From Brachionus rotundiformis (lineage: Eukaryota; Rotifera; Eurotatoria; Ploima; Brachionidae), in the NCBI GenBank assembly GCA_016802295.1, contig JAESIW010000138.1:3004152-3068151 (forward strand): a stretch of DNA of 64,000 bases, read 5' to 3'. Numbering within the stretch: position 1 is the first letter of the stretch; the number at the start of each line of letters is the position of its first letter. This document shows, piece by piece, positions 1 to 11,234 of this stretch. The notes below the pieces were generated by a model. The model was not told the origin of the DNA, ran no database searches, and worked only from the letters and a program-made list of their open reading frames with translations. Both the position numbers and the translations under genes were made by a program.

Positions 1-155
1 ATGGAAAAATGTTTATCCCTTCATTAATTATAGGCCTTCAAAATTTCCAAAATTGGTGGTTCTTGTGTTAAAAATTAAATAATTAGTTCATAAATACAAA
101 TTGTTAATAATGTTTAAAATATATTTAAAAAAATTTTAAAATTCCTTATTAAAAG

Positions 156-1223
156 ATTGTCAAAATGAAATAACACAGTACGATTTGAGTTCCGTAATAT
201 GTCACTATGGTGGTTCAGAGGGCGGGCATTATATTTCTTATGCACGTAATCATTTTAATGAAGAATGGTATGAATATGATGATAGCTTTTGCCGTCAAGT
301 TGAATCACTTTCTGTTCAAAATTGTCAGGGTTATGTTTTGTTTTACAAGTATATTTAGATTTGGCTTATTTTTAAGAATCTATTTTTATAATCCTTTAGA
401 AAAAAAAATATCAAAACAGATGGAATAAAAGATTATCTTAGAGATATGCTATCATCGCGTGTAGAAGATAATTTTGGTCAATCGATACTCAGGCCTTACT
501 ACATAAGCAAACAATGGGTGCATAAATTGAAATACTTTGGCGAATGTGGTGCTATAGATAATACAGATTTTGTTTGTAAGCACAATTTTGTGTATCCAAA
601 AAAGTGGAAAATTATCAATGACTTAGCTATACCATGCACACAAGATACTTGGACTTATTTGGTGGAAAACTTCGGTATTAAATATAACCTAAATGCAATC
701 GGCTTCAAAAATGAATGTAATTATTTGTATCCATGTAAACAGTGTCAATTGAACGACGAAGCCCTTAAGCAACGCCAGTTATACGAAAAAGAAGAGTTTA
801 TAAGACTACAAGATAAATGGAATCAAGAACAAAATTCTTTAAGCAACCCGGATCAGATAAGTGTGTACGCAATTAGTAAGTCATGGTTTAAAGAATGGGA
901 GAAATTTGTTCAGTTGAACGAATGTCCTATGGAACATCAAATTCCTGGTGAAATAAACAACTATCCAATTTGTTTACCTGAAAAGCAAAGAGACAAAAGC
1001 AAAAGCAAAAATCATCAATTGAATTCAAGTGAGTTTTGTTAAGTTATCAGAGATAATTATTAAATTAAAATTTTTAGAAATTAGTAATTTTAAAATAAGC
1101 GAAGACATGTGGAAATTTTTGCTGGGAATTTACGGCGGAGGACCCGAGTTGTTAGTCTCGTCTGGTTCCAAAAATTTAAATGGAAACAAAGAGAGATCTT
1201 ATAATGGGAAGAGCAATTTATAG
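156..1223 (+). CDS. USP20/USP33-type ubiquitin carboxyl-terminal hydrolase, C-terminal part
   Basis: 3' portion of a cysteine deubiquitinase gene. Exons read as about 156-348, 400-1028 and 1078-1223; junctions are in frame (FYK|K and NSK|ISN) with GT-AG introns of about 50 bp. Exon 1 holds the end of the USP catalytic domain, with the catalytic-His block GGHYISYARN and the closing YVLFYK. Exons 2-3 encode two DUSP domains, with YYISKQWVHKLKYF, YAISKSWFKEWEKF and IYGGGPEL as landmarks. A USP domain followed by tandem DUSPs is the USP20/33 arrangement; in vertebrates these act on pVHL-linked and receptor-trafficking targets. The 5' part is outside the window. A short frame near 40-77 that looks like the USP PxxLxxxLK strand could belong to an upstream exon, but the 30 or so residues expected between are not visible, so the exact exon start is uncertain. 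Confidence 0.85.
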
Positions 1224-1678
1224 CTTTTTTTTATTTTCATAAACACTTTGAAAAAATTTGATTTTATTAGTTACAACTTTGACAGGGTTGATAAAATATG
1301 TATTTTTTTAAAAATTTTTTTAAATGTAATTGTTTCGTTTATTTTAATAAATTATTATCCAATGAATTTACATTTGAATAATTAAAAATATTTCATAATT
1401 AGGTAGAATATGTGATTTTTTTTAAATTGAATTTTATCCATAGTCAAGATTAATAATTATATAATTAAAATTTTTGCTTGGAGATAGAGGTTTCACGTAT
1501 TTTATTTTTGAAACAAAATTTTAGTCATAAAAATACATAAAATAGTGAGAGAGTATCATGTTAAATTTTTTTATTAATTTAAAAAAAACTAGTAAAACCG
1601 ATGAGATAAAAGATTATCTTAGAGATATGTAATAGTGAAATTCAATTTTTATTTTAGAATACAAGAATTTAATTTTAA
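1224..1678. other. Intergenic, with a 24-bp duplicate of USP exon sequence
   Basis: AT-rich spacer between the USP gene and the convergent kinase gene. At 1606-1629 it contains an exact copy of 425-448, inside the second USP exon, with imperfect similarity for about 12 bp upstream. Nothing else coding is visible. Confidence 0.6.
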
Positions 1679-2823
1679 TTATGATGGTATTTTTGGCAAT
1701 TCTTTGCTTTTCGAATTTAATAGTTTATCAATGTCTTGAAGATAATCGATGTCCTGTTCATTGTTAAAATTATCTAAAAAACAGCTTGATTTAACTAATT
1801 CAAAAATTCTTTCGTTTCGATGAATATTTGAAAAGACTGGCATATCTGTTTTTATAAACGGATGCTAAAATAATATTAAAAATAAACAAAAATAATATAA
1901 TATAATGATTTAAATAAAACCTCAAGAAGTTCTGATGCATTTGGTCTCTTTTCTGGACTTTTGGTTAGACATCTTGAAACAAAGTCAATAAATTCTATAG
2001 ACCATTTATCTGGTTCTTGAAAACTAGGTGAATTATCTACATAGATTTTCTTTATTGCATCTTTTGGTCTGAGCAGATTATTTGGTGGAAGTTTTTCGGC
2101 CAGTTCAATGCAAGTTATTCCCAAAGACCAAATATCTACCTTGTAATTGTATGTCTTAAATATTTCTTCTTTACAACTGACGATTTCAGGTGAAATCCAA
2201 TGAGGTGATCCGGTAAATGTTGTTTTTTTTTGTTCAAGATACCAATTTTTCGCAGATACGCCAAAATCGGTCAATTTTGCTTGGCCATTTTTGCATAATA
2301 ATATATTGGCAGCTTTTATATCTCTGTGAATAACATAGACAGTTCCATGTAAGTAAACCAAAGCTTCAAGAATTTGTTTTATAATAAATCTGATCTCATC
2401 TTCAGTAAAATTTCGGTCCAGCTTGCACATAATCGAATCAAGAGAACCAAAATTGCAAAATTCCATAATTATGTAGATTTTAGAGTCATAGATAAAAGAA
2501 TCGTAAAAATTAACAATATTTTTGTGCCTACATTTTTTCATTATTTCTATCTCAATTATTAATTTATCAACATCAAAATCTTTGTCTACAACAACAATTT
2601 TCATTGCGGCCTGTTTTCCATTATGAATATCCTTGACTTGGTATATTTTACCAAAGGCACCAAATCCAATCAATTTTTTTAATTTCCACGTTTCAAATGG
2701 ATTCTGCAACTTGATAGAAAATGAATGACATTTTTTAGGGTCACATTCAGTTCTTGATAAGAAATACTGGAAAATTTTTGATTTTGGAAAGTATTTGTTA
2801 AATTTGGATAAAACTGGGCACAT
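1679..2823 (-). CDS. STE20-family Ser/Thr kinase, SLK/STK10-like, short form
   Basis: Protein kinase of 362 residues from two exons (2823-1921 and 1864-1679); the 56-bp GT-AG intron joins ELLE|HPFIKTD in phase 0. All catalytic landmarks are present: G-loop GFGAFG (53-58), VAIK-type lysine K75, HRD at 166-168, DFG at 186-188, and activation segment GSPHWISPE. The kinase body resembles the GCK-V group (SLK, STK10), for example the stretches SLDSIMCKLDR and DFGVSAKN. SLK/STK10 normally continue into a long coiled-coil tail; here the protein stops about 60 residues after the kinase fold, so this is a kinase-only paralogue or a lineage-specific trimmed form. Expected role is cytoskeletal or cell-shape signalling, by family only. 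No nearby gene suggests a specific pathway. Confidence 0.85.
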
Positions 2824-3720
2824 TTAAAATTATTTTATGATAATTTAAATTTTATTTGTTATTGAGAATAAAAAGCTATTCACCTGCGAATTTAAACGCT
2901 AGCATGATCAGATCTTATGAAGCAAGAAGAATCATGAAAAAAATTTTGAGTTTTAATTGAGTAATAAAGATGAAAAGCTAACAAGACTCAAAATTGACTT
3001 CATTGACTCTAAAGTCGTTACGAATGAATATTTTTTAAAAATGTATCATTTTATATGAAAAGATCATTTCTATTAATTTTTAATTTTAAAAATATCAAAG
3101 TTATTTTGTAAAATATTCATATTAAAAAAAAATTATTTAAGCTGTAGATTGTTTAATTGTTTGAACTGATTATATTCAAAATCTTAATTCCTTTAAAAAA
3201 ATATTCACAATAAAACTTGTATTTTTTTTTAAATATATGGTTCAGTAATTCGTTATAGAAGAAGTAATTCTTTATCTTTATAATATTTCATAACATTCCT
3301 TTCATATTTTTTTAAGTTAAAATTTCGGTCAAGCTTTATTGGACCCCCATTAATGATAGTTGAAATACATTAAACATCATAATTGATATAAAATATACTT
3401 TGCTTTATCAAACAGTTATCTAATGATTAGATAATAAAAAATAAAAAATGAAGCTTTTGTCACTGAAAAAATCTTTTTTTAAAGACTTTAGAAAAATGTT
3501 CCCAAAATTTTTAAAGTTTTTTTCTAAATTTGGTCCTTTGATCTTATGATCAAGTTTTAATCCAATCAATTAAAAATTGACACAAAATATTTTTTAAATT
3601 TTTATTGCTATTTATTTTTAGTGTTGAGAATAAGAAAATGAAAATGTTAAAAAGGATTTGCAGACAGTATCTGATGGATAAACCCGTAAAGAGTATTTCT
3701 GAACTGATTTTATCTCATCC
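2824..3720. other. Intergenic AT-rich spacer
   Basis: I see no supported gene, RNA gene or repeat here; the sequence is homopolymer-rich and has no long frame. Confidence 0.5.
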
Positions 3721-3724
3721 CATT

Positions 3725-3846
3725 GTAATTTTTCGATATTAAGAATTAAATTTCTAATATTTTCAGGCTGTTGTTGCCAAATGTCATAGGTTTTTAATTT
3801 GAGGCCAGAAATCGGTGTTGTTCGAGATTGTTTGTCATTTTTACTT
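3725..3846 (-). pseudogene. Degraded fragment copied from the 638-residue secreted-protein gene
   Basis: This stretch closely matches 5765-5900 inside the coding sequence of the neighbouring orphan gene: the shared blocks include ggctgttgttgccaaatgtc and gttcgagattgtttgtcatt. It has small internal deletions (around 3792 and 3810) that break the frame. No similarity is obvious on either side. It is best read as a relic of a partial tandem duplication, not an exon. Confidence 0.85.
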
Positions 3847-3849
3847 ATA

Positions 3850-4354
3850 ATAATTTACATTTTCATTATTAAATTTCAATAATATTTTTGATTTCATACT
3901 TTATTTTTAGCCAATTTTTTCAAAATTTTAAATTGTAAGATAAAGAAAAATAAAAATTGATTAATTAGTGTCAAAATTTTGTTTTTCAAGTTAACATTTA
4001 CTAAAAAGAAGGCTAAAAAGAAGGACTATGATCCATTCTGAGTGGCCTGAGGACTTCCTCAAATAATATTTTAAATAAAATAAAGTTAACATTTACTGTC
4101 TTATAATTAAACGTGGGAATTTTTTCTAAGCTAATTTTTTTACACCAAATTAAGCGACTGGGTCTATTGAAAAACAATCGCTGTATTTTAAAATATAATT
4201 GAAAAAAAACTCTCAAAGATAATTTTATTTTTTTAGAGAAATTTGATTGCTGTTACTGGAAATATCATTTTCAAAACAGATCCTGATTGAAATTTTAAAA
4301 AAGCAAACATACATCATGATTTATTTTTATTTTTTTTATTAATTGAATTTTGTT
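3850..4354. other. Intergenic spacer downstream of the orphan secreted-protein gene
   Basis: Low-complexity AT-rich sequence. A 67-codon frame at 4013-4216 has no recognisable motif and is not supported as a gene. Confidence 0.4.
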
Positions 4355-6271
4355 TTATATATCACTTAAGTTATCAAAAAGTGAAAGACAAAGCAATGAT
4401 ACACTATAAGTATACGGCTCTGAAGACCAGAATGGAAAAAATCCTCCCTTTTCATTATACCCAAAAAAATCAATTGGCGTCATTTGACCAAAATGAGACT
4501 CATGCAGAAGTTTTTGAAACAAATCCTCATCAATTGTACCTTTTACACCAAAAATAACATCTACAAAATCGTCTTCAGGCAGCTTATTTGGATCAACATC
4601 AGTTCCGTTTAGATATTGTAAAAAATTGACAGGATACCAAAATGGCAATGATGTAAAACCTTTAACTGAACCTGAAAAAAATGAATTTAAAGGCTTCAAA
4701 TCTTTTCTCAAAACGTTTTTTGAAAGCCAATTTATTGATGAACGAACCAATTGTTTAACATTTTCTTGTGTATTTTCTTTCCAATAAAGTTTTTTGGAAG
4801 CTTGATCGAAGAATGTCCATGTATAAAGTAGAGTGTTGATAGCTTGAGCTGTACTGAATATTCTATCTTCTCCTGTTGAGCTTTTTTGACCAAATATATT
4901 AGTATCATCTGTACCTAAAAAATCTTCAAAGAATATATGACCATTATTGTCTTTTTGAGCTTTGGATAAAAAAAATTTGGTAGCCCCATTTTCTAATGCT
5001 TCTGATAGATATCCTTTGGCTACAGATAAAATTTCAGCTATTGATTTAGGAACATTTGAAGCCCGAAATTCATTTTCCAGGAGAAAATAAGTACGTGACG
5101 TGTACCATAAGAAATTATAAGTCGAAGGATAATAAACCTGAGCCAAATCTGGTCTGCTAGTAAAATTAGTCTGAATGGCCCAACTTATAAATTTTGTCGT
5201 ATTCAAATAAATTTGTTGAATCTCGTCAGAATTTAAAAATAAGCTCCGAAAATCATTTAAATTTAAAATTGCTGCATCAGTAATACCATAAATGCTGTTG
5301 GCACATACTGTAACATCAATATTATTTACATTAAATGGCATAGCAACTCCTTTTTTCTGTCTTACTCGCTGCTCATCAATATCCTGAATCCAAGTAGTTA
5401 TCAAAGCAAGTGGTTGTTTATTTTTTTCAGCTTCCAGAATAAATGGTCTGGCATAAAAATAAGTTCGAGGATCTATTATGCTTCGAATTGAGTTTTCAAA
5501 TGGTCTGTATGCATATTTGACTGTATTTTCAATCAATTCATCAAAATTAGAGTTATTTTTCGACCACTCTTCATACAAATTCCCAAAAGGCTTACCAAGT
5601 CTTAACAAAGCTGAGCCAATACCTACATTTAAATAGCTATCGTCAAAATCAGGTGGTATTTGAAAAGCTTGTATAGCTGTATGACCCTCATCAATTATCC
5701 CTTGGAAAATATCGGCTATCTTGTCCAAATGAAGAGTTCTAAGAAATTTTTCGATTTCATTCCATGGTAATTTTTCGATATTAAGAATTAAATTTCTAAT
5801 ATTATCAGGCTGTTGTTGCCAAATGTCATAGGTTTTATTAAAAATTTGAGGCCAGAAAGTTCTGATCGGTGTTGTTCGAGATTGTTTGTCATTTTTATTT
5901 TGGTAATCATTCATGGCATTTAGACCTTTTTCGAGAGGATTATAATCAATGTCCGGAACATCTGTGGCATAAAGACTTCTATCAAATAAAGCACTAAATA
6001 TCCATCCTGTAGAAAACATATCATTGTCAAAAATTGCAGTCAGCTCTCCACTACGTAATTCACTCATTATAGGACTGCCAACAAAATTAATTCTGATATC
6101 ACTTTTAAATAAACCTGCTTTTTCTGCCCATTTGAACGGAGGTTCGTAAGCTTGATTTTCTTTTATTTGATACTGATATAACTTTGACTTTAAAGCTGGA
6201 ATTACATCATTAAATTTTGAAGCAAATACCGATGAAAAAGCAATAATTAATAAGAATGTTATGCTATGCAT
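4355..6271 (-). CDS. Large secreted orphan protein (638 residues)
   Basis: Single-exon gene. The N terminus is a clear signal peptide (hydrophobic core about residues 4-16, ending in VFAS), and there is no later transmembrane segment, so a secreted or lumenal protein is expected. The rest is a dense, well-ordered globular sequence rich in Trp, Tyr and Phe, with helix-like spacing and several N-glycosylation sites (for example NKT near 149, NNSN near 240, NTT near 369). There are few cysteines. I do not recognise the family; alternating amphipathic helices could form an alpha/alpha toroid, but that is a guess. A broken copy of part of this gene lies 3' of it at 3725-3846, so the locus has been duplicating locally. 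The start is the first ATG, directly ahead of the signal peptide. Confidence 0.8.
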   Translation of the reverse strand: MHSITFLLIIAFSSVFASKFNDVIPALKSKLYQYQIKENQAYEPPFKWAEKAGLFKSDIRINFVGSPIMSELRSGELTAIFDNDMFSTGWIFSALFDRSLYATDVPDIDYNPLEKGLNAMNDYQNKNDKQSRTTPIRTFWPQIFNKTYDIWQQQPDNIRNLILNIEKLPWNEIEKFLRTLHLDKIADIFQGIIDEGHTAIQAFQIPPDFDDSYLNVGIGSALLRLGKPFGNLYEEWSKNNSNFDELIENTVKYAYRPFENSIRSIIDPRTYFYARPFILEAEKNKQPLALITTWIQDIDEQRVRQKKGVAMPFNVNNIDVTVCANSIYGITDAAILNLNDFRSLFLNSDEIQQIYLNTTKFISWAIQTNFTSRPDLAQVYYPSTYNFLWYTSRTYFLLENEFRASNVPKSIAEILSVAKGYLSEALENGATKFFLSKAQKDNNGHIFFEDFLGTDDTNIFGQKSSTGEDRIFSTAQAINTLLYTWTFFDQASKKLYWKENTQENVKQLVRSSINWLSKNVLRKDLKPLNSFFSGSVKGFTSLPFWYPVNFLQYLNGTDVDPNKLPEDDFVDVIFGVKGTIDEDLFQKLLHESHFGQMTPIDFFGYNEKGGFFPFWSSEPYTYSVSLLCLSLFDNLSDI

Positions 6272-7522
6272 TAATCAGATTTGTTTTTGAAAATAAAAAA
6301 TTTTATAATTTTTATATTTTAAGAGTAAAATAATTTAATTTTGTTAAAATTCCTATTGTTTGAATTAAATCAATCTATAAAATTAAATTTTAAAATGTTA
6401 TTTTTCCCAAATATTTTTGAATACAAAATAAAATTTTTTACTTCTAAAACAAATATTTTACTTATCAACGCTAAAATCTCGATAAATTGAAAAATAAAAT
6501 ACGATTATTGATAAGCTTAATAATTTTCAATATTTAAAATTAATATACTTCATATTATTAAAATAACGCAAATAACTTTAGATTAATTATGTTTAAAAAT
6601 TTAAATTTATTACTTTATTTAGATTTTAATTTCGAATTTAATAAATTAGGAAGCAAATCAGAATTAATTAAAGATCAAATTAATTTCTGACCAAAATTTT
6701 TAAAAACCATGACCGTTTCGGCTGAACCGGGAAACACGTTGCCGGATGGTCATTTGGCCGATCAGCAAGACGGTTCAAATTTAAAAACTAATTTAAAAGA
6801 AAATACCTTTTTAAATAATCTTTTTATTTTGCTTATTATTTAAATTTTAAATTTTAAATAAAATAATTTAATTCTGTATTATACTTTTAGTCAAATTTTT
6901 AAAATTTATTTAATATCCCATATTTTTTTGGCCGTATTTCTATAGGATCTTAAAAAAGACAGAATTCAAGACCATCTGTAAGTTGGTCGGCCGCATCAAA
7001 CACTTGGAAATTAATCATCGTTTCATTTTTTATAATTAGAGATATTCTTAAAAAATCTTTATTATTTTTTAAAGAATAATTTTGATAATGATAATTTAAA
7101 TGATGGTATACTTCAATTTGCCAATTTTACTAAAGGGAAATACCAAATAAGAACTATAACTAATGATTATTTATTAATAATATTTTAACAATGAAAAAAT
7201 ATAAAAAAATCAAAAATCATAATAACTTTATCTCAAAGCAGTATACCCCTCTCACAATTAAGACTTGCTATATTTGATCAATGTTTAAAATTAATAAAAA
7301 AAATTAAATAAAGTGATTATTAACAAAAATTAAATTTAACTAACTCCAATTAAATGGAGTATGTGTGTATACTACTGTTTGATAAATTAAATGCAATCAA
7401 ATGACGATTCTGAAAAAAAAAGAAAGCATTAATGGAACCCTGAGCCATTTTTGTTTTTCATGGCTTTCAATAAATACAAAAAAATTATATAAAAATATTG
7501 ACTAAATTTTACAAAAATATAA
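6272..7522. other. Intergenic, with a short GC-richer islet
   Basis: Mostly homopolymer-rich AT sequence. An islet at about 6707-6780 and a second patch at about 6945-7010 are markedly richer in G and C than their surroundings. No coding frame or terminal repeat could be assigned to them. Confidence 0.4.
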
Positions 7523-9046
7523 TTAATTTTTTTTCTTATTCGTAGAACTCTTTTGCTTCAGTTTATCATTCTTTTCTTTTGAAAACTCAGCCCGACTTTT
7601 CTCGAAAGCCTTTCTAAAATCTGATTCACTTATCTCTATTAAACAGCTCTCACGTACAAGCTTTGCTTCCCTAAGAGAATCGATGGGCAAATTTTTTAAC
7701 AAGTTCAGGGTTTCGTACATGCCCTGCTGCTGGCATCGTTGAAATTTTTGCTTATCATTGAACGCACTCATCATCAAATAAAGTCCAACTCTGTACAACA
7801 CTTTAATGCCTTCACAAAAAAACATGTCCCAGACCCTGAGAACTGTGCACCATGGCAAAGTGCGAGCATAAATGCACATAAACCATTCGGTCATGTACAA
7901 TACTGGGTCAATGCTCTGGCTGATCATTAGCTTATAAGCGGGAGAATTTTGTTTCTTAAATAAATGGAATAATGAGTGTCCATCTATCTGGACTTTTTCC
8001 AATCCGGGCTTGTAATACTCTTTTAAGTAAAAATCACTTATTCTTATAAGCATCCAGAAAGCATCCTCCTCTGGCATGTGCATGAGTAGCAAAGCGGCTA
8101 TTGGACCCTGTGCCTGGCAGTAGCCAACTTCCCTATTATGCACCGCATATGCTTTTAAAACATTAAATAACATTTGACGGCCTTCTCGCTTCATGAAAAT
8201 TTCATGGCTCGGAAATTGACGATGCAAATCTTTTTTGATGTCTTCAATATACTTGGCCACATCTTGACTATCCGGATTATTCAAGCACTCATTGTAATAG
8301 TTAGGCTTATTTCTCTTAAGTAGAACTGCTCCAGTAAGGTGCATCCAAGCCTTGCTGCGCATCGATTGTGGTATGCCTTTGCGACAGCGAGATTTTATTT
8401 TTTTAAATCTTTTTTCCATCCATTCGTCAAAGTTTTTCAGCATCTCGACCCATTTCAGCTCGCGCAATTGAATAACTTTGATTGGAATATTTTCGGAAAA
8501 TTCTTCCACGTCAGTATTTTGGATATAATCTTTCAAATTGGTAATATTTGACTTAGTTGATATGGTGTGTATCGATTCTGTATCATCATTATCTTGTTCC
8601 TTGGTTCGATTCAAAGTGTTGTTTGGACTTTTGAATATTTTTTTTAAAGTATCTGTTTTGCTTGGCTGAGGCTCGGCGTAAATTTCCTCGGTTTTTGTTG
8701 ACTGAATAAAGCCATACTTGTTGAACCTAAGAGTGTCTGTGTTTATGTCAGGTATGTGATCTGAATTGTTCAAATTAGAGTTTTCAAGACTCATATCTGG
8801 ACTAATTTTTGCTGATTGTTGGTGTTTTTCTTTGGCATATGATGCCGATTTGACAATGTTTATGGGAATTTCTTTCTCATTTTTTACGGCTATTGGCGTA
8901 TTTCTAGTGGTTTGAGATGATGAAGGTGAATTTAAAATTATCTTTAGATTGGAACGTTTTGGAGAAGCAATTGATGATTTACTGGGGGTTTGTGCCGCGG
9001 AGCGTATGCTTTCTGAATCGAGTCTCTTGATCTCAAGACTGGTCAT
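7523..9046 (-). CDS. TBC-domain Rab GTPase-activating protein, TBC1D10 (EPI64) type
   Basis: A single exon of 507 residues. About 190 N-terminal residues are Ser/Thr-rich and probably disordered. The TBC domain follows (about 198-430), with both catalytic fingers intact: the arginine finger in IEDIKKDLHRQFP (R276) and the glutamine finger in GYCQAQGP (Q311). Further landmarks are CRKGIP, DPVLYMTEWFMCIYARTLPW and RVWDMFFCEG, a combination typical of TBC1D10A/B/C. These GAPs inactivate Rabs such as Rab27 and Rab35 (family knowledge) and act in secretion and endocytic recycling. The C terminus is a short lysine-rich tail; I do not see a clear PDZ-binding motif as in EPI64. The gene is intronless here. 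Confidence 0.93.
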   Translation of the reverse strand: MTSLEIKRLDSESIRSAAQTPSKSSIASPKRSNLKIILNSPSSSQTTRNTPIAVKNEKEIPINIVKSASYAKEKHQQSAKISPDMSLENSNLNNSDHIPDINTDTLRFNKYGFIQSTKTEEIYAEPQPSKTDTLKKIFKSPNNTLNRTKEQDNDDTESIHTISTKSNITNLKDYIQNTDVEEFSENIPIKVIQLRELKWVEMLKNFDEWMEKRFKKIKSRCRKGIPQSMRSKAWMHLTGAVLLKRNKPNYYNECLNNPDSQDVAKYIEDIKKDLHRQFPSHEIFMKREGRQMLFNVLKAYAVHNREVGYCQAQGPIAALLLMHMPEEDAFWMLIRISDFYLKEYYKPGLEKVQIDGHSLFHLFKKQNSPAYKLMISQSIDPVLYMTEWFMCIYARTLPWCTVLRVWDMFFCEGIKVLYRVGLYLMMSAFNDKQKFQRCQQQGMYETLNLLKNLPIDSLREAKLVRESCLIEISESDFRKAFEKSRAEFSKEKNDKLKQKSSTNKKKN

Positions 9047-10319
9047 TCTAATTTATCATTTATTAAAGAATTTTAGTAAATGTCATCTTCAAGACACTTC
9101 ATTCAATATCTAAACGAATGAAAAATAAATCTTTAAAAAATTTTATCTTTTTTTCAAATTTTTAAACATATTTAATTATAATTTATTTTTAACTTTCTTT
9201 TAAGCAACAAAATCAGCTTCAAATTAAAGATATATAAAAGAAAAAATAATTAATCGTATAAAGTAGTTATAACTTATAGATACAAAAATTTCAAGTAAGT
9301 TATTATTTTATCAACATTCGTTTAATTATGTAACACTTGAAAACAACACTTAACAAATCTTTTGTTTAAGGTCTATGATTCATGTAATTTGCCGAAAAAA
9401 AATCTAATCTTAAAATATCAAAATAACGAGCTTCTTGGCATTCTTAATGCCTTAAAATACCATGAATAATTAAAAAAAGATTGCAAATGATAATATTAAA
9501 TATTCAATACTTTGATAGATAATATAACATTAATCAAATAGAAATTTATTATTTAACACAATTAATATCACTAGCTTACAATTTGATCTAGTTTTTTTTA
9601 TATTTGAAAATTTTACTTTCATATCTAATTGAAATTTGAATGATATTTTAAGCTTCGATTTTAGTCATTAAATTTGCAAAATTTTTAATTAGTTTAATCT
9701 ATTAATCATAGAAAATATTTTACGAATCTAGGAAAAAAAAGCATTGTGAATATTTAAGATAAATTAAACTAATTTATTTACTTAAATATGTGCTAATTTA
9801 ATTAAACTTTGGGCATAAAAAAATTTTAAATGAATTTTATACGCTTGAAAAATTCAACAAATTAAATTTAAAAAAAAATACATTAGAATCTTTACATTAG
9901 AATCTAGAAATTTAATAGTCTTCAAAAATCTAAACCTTATAAAAGTTTTTAAATTTTGTTAATTATTAATCAAAACAAAATTTTACTCTTATTTTTTAAT
10001 TAAATTATCCTAATAATTTTTTAAAATTTAGCCAAATTTTTGCTTGATTAATTCGAATTTAATTTACATGCAAAAATATAATTTCAAGACACTGGTTTCA
10101 AGCGTACATAAATAAAAAAATCATATTTTTGCAAAAATTAATTATAAACTCGTATCTAAAAATATATTTGGCACTTAATTTAATTACTTCAAGGAGCACA
10201 TACTGAGAATTCGTTTCATGCTATGATAAAAAGAAGCCAAAATCAAAACAAACATATTCGATTATGTTGTTTAAAATAACAAATAACAATATCTAAACTA
10301 ACTAGGAAGATAAATTTTA
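9047..10319. other. Intergenic AT-rich spacer
   Basis: Nothing supported: no frame with a recognisable motif and no clear inverted or tandem repeat beyond A/T homopolymers. Confidence 0.5.
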
Positions 10320-11234
10320 TTACAAGTTAGCATAATTTAAGTTTTTTTTAACCAAATACTTGGAATTATTTGATAGATAAATGAACAAAACTGCAGCACT
10401 GACTCTTGATTTGAGCTCGGCCTCGTTTATATCATGGTACCATTCGACTTTGCCCCACTGATCATATTGATGCTGTTGTTCCAAAATTGCCAAATTACAG
10501 GCCTCTTCTACACTTTCTATTTTCCTTTCTAGTAAACCCACTGTCAAAATAACTGATTTTAAACATTCACTAATATAATTAAACGCTATTATAGTATTTA
10601 AGTCAAAATTTTTGTTTAAATATTTAACAAATGAATTCATTTCCGTATTGAACGCTTCGGCTTGAGCAAAGTTATACATAGCTTCATCATCAATTTCTTT
10701 TTTTATTTTCAGATTTAAATCAGGAAACTTTTGGTTAAACCAGTCTACCAAAGGACGCCACTTGGTCTCTTGCAAATGATCCAACTTGGCAATAGAGTTT
10801 GAATCAAAGTAGATTAATGTATCAGTTTGTAAATAATCATTTAAGCTAGACATAAGTACTTCTTTGGTCAATTTTCCTGGGTTGTCAATACAGGTGTTGA
10901 CTAACGATGTCAGATGCATGGTGTATTGCTTGATGTACTCTTTTTGAGACTGCCATTCGAATGTGACCATTTGTCCTAAAAGCTCATTGTCAACTGTAAA
11001 CAAATTGGCCCCTGGAGTTTTTAGCTTTCTCTTGTCCAAATTAATTTCATACATTTTTGGTTCGTTACCAAACGATTCAGTCAGACTGACTTGTCTGTAA
11101 AATCGTTTGCGTTCCTTGCGGTTAGCGGATGTGCTCAATTGCTGGGTCAAATTAAAACCAGATATTTGTGCTTTGCTTAATTGTTTGCTCAAGTTGCCTA
11201 GTAACTGTATACGACGAGTAAAAAAAATAGACAT
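10320..11234 (-). CDS. ATPAF2: ATP synthase mitochondrial F1 complex assembly factor 2
   Basis: Single exon, 304 residues, close to the family length. ATPAF2 (yeast Atp12) is a mitochondrial matrix chaperone that binds the F1 alpha subunit before assembly with beta. The N terminus (MSIFFTRRIQLLGNLSKQLSK) is basic and amphipathic, fitting a mitochondrial presequence. The start of the mature region, KRFYRQVSLTE, the LDKRKLKTPG block and the C-terminal EQQHQYDQWGKVEWYHD are diagnostic of the family. The start is the first ATG and gives the targeting sequence. No truncation or missing conserved block is seen. Neighbours are unrelated housekeeping genes on the same strand. Confidence 0.95.
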   Translation of the reverse strand: MSIFFTRRIQLLGNLSKQLSKAQISGFNLTQQLSTSANRKERKRFYRQVSLTESFGNEPKMYEINLDKRKLKTPGANLFTVDNELLGQMVTFEWQSQKEYIKQYTMHLTSLVNTCIDNPGKLTKEVLMSSLNDYLQTDTLIYFDSNSIAKLDHLQETKWRPLVDWFNQKFPDLNLKIKKEIDDEAMYNFAQAEAFNTEMNSFVKYLNKNFDLNTIIAFNYISECLKSVILTVGLLERKIESVEEACNLAILEQQHQYDQWGKVEWYHDINEAELKSRVSAAVLFIYLSNNSKYLVKKNLNYANL

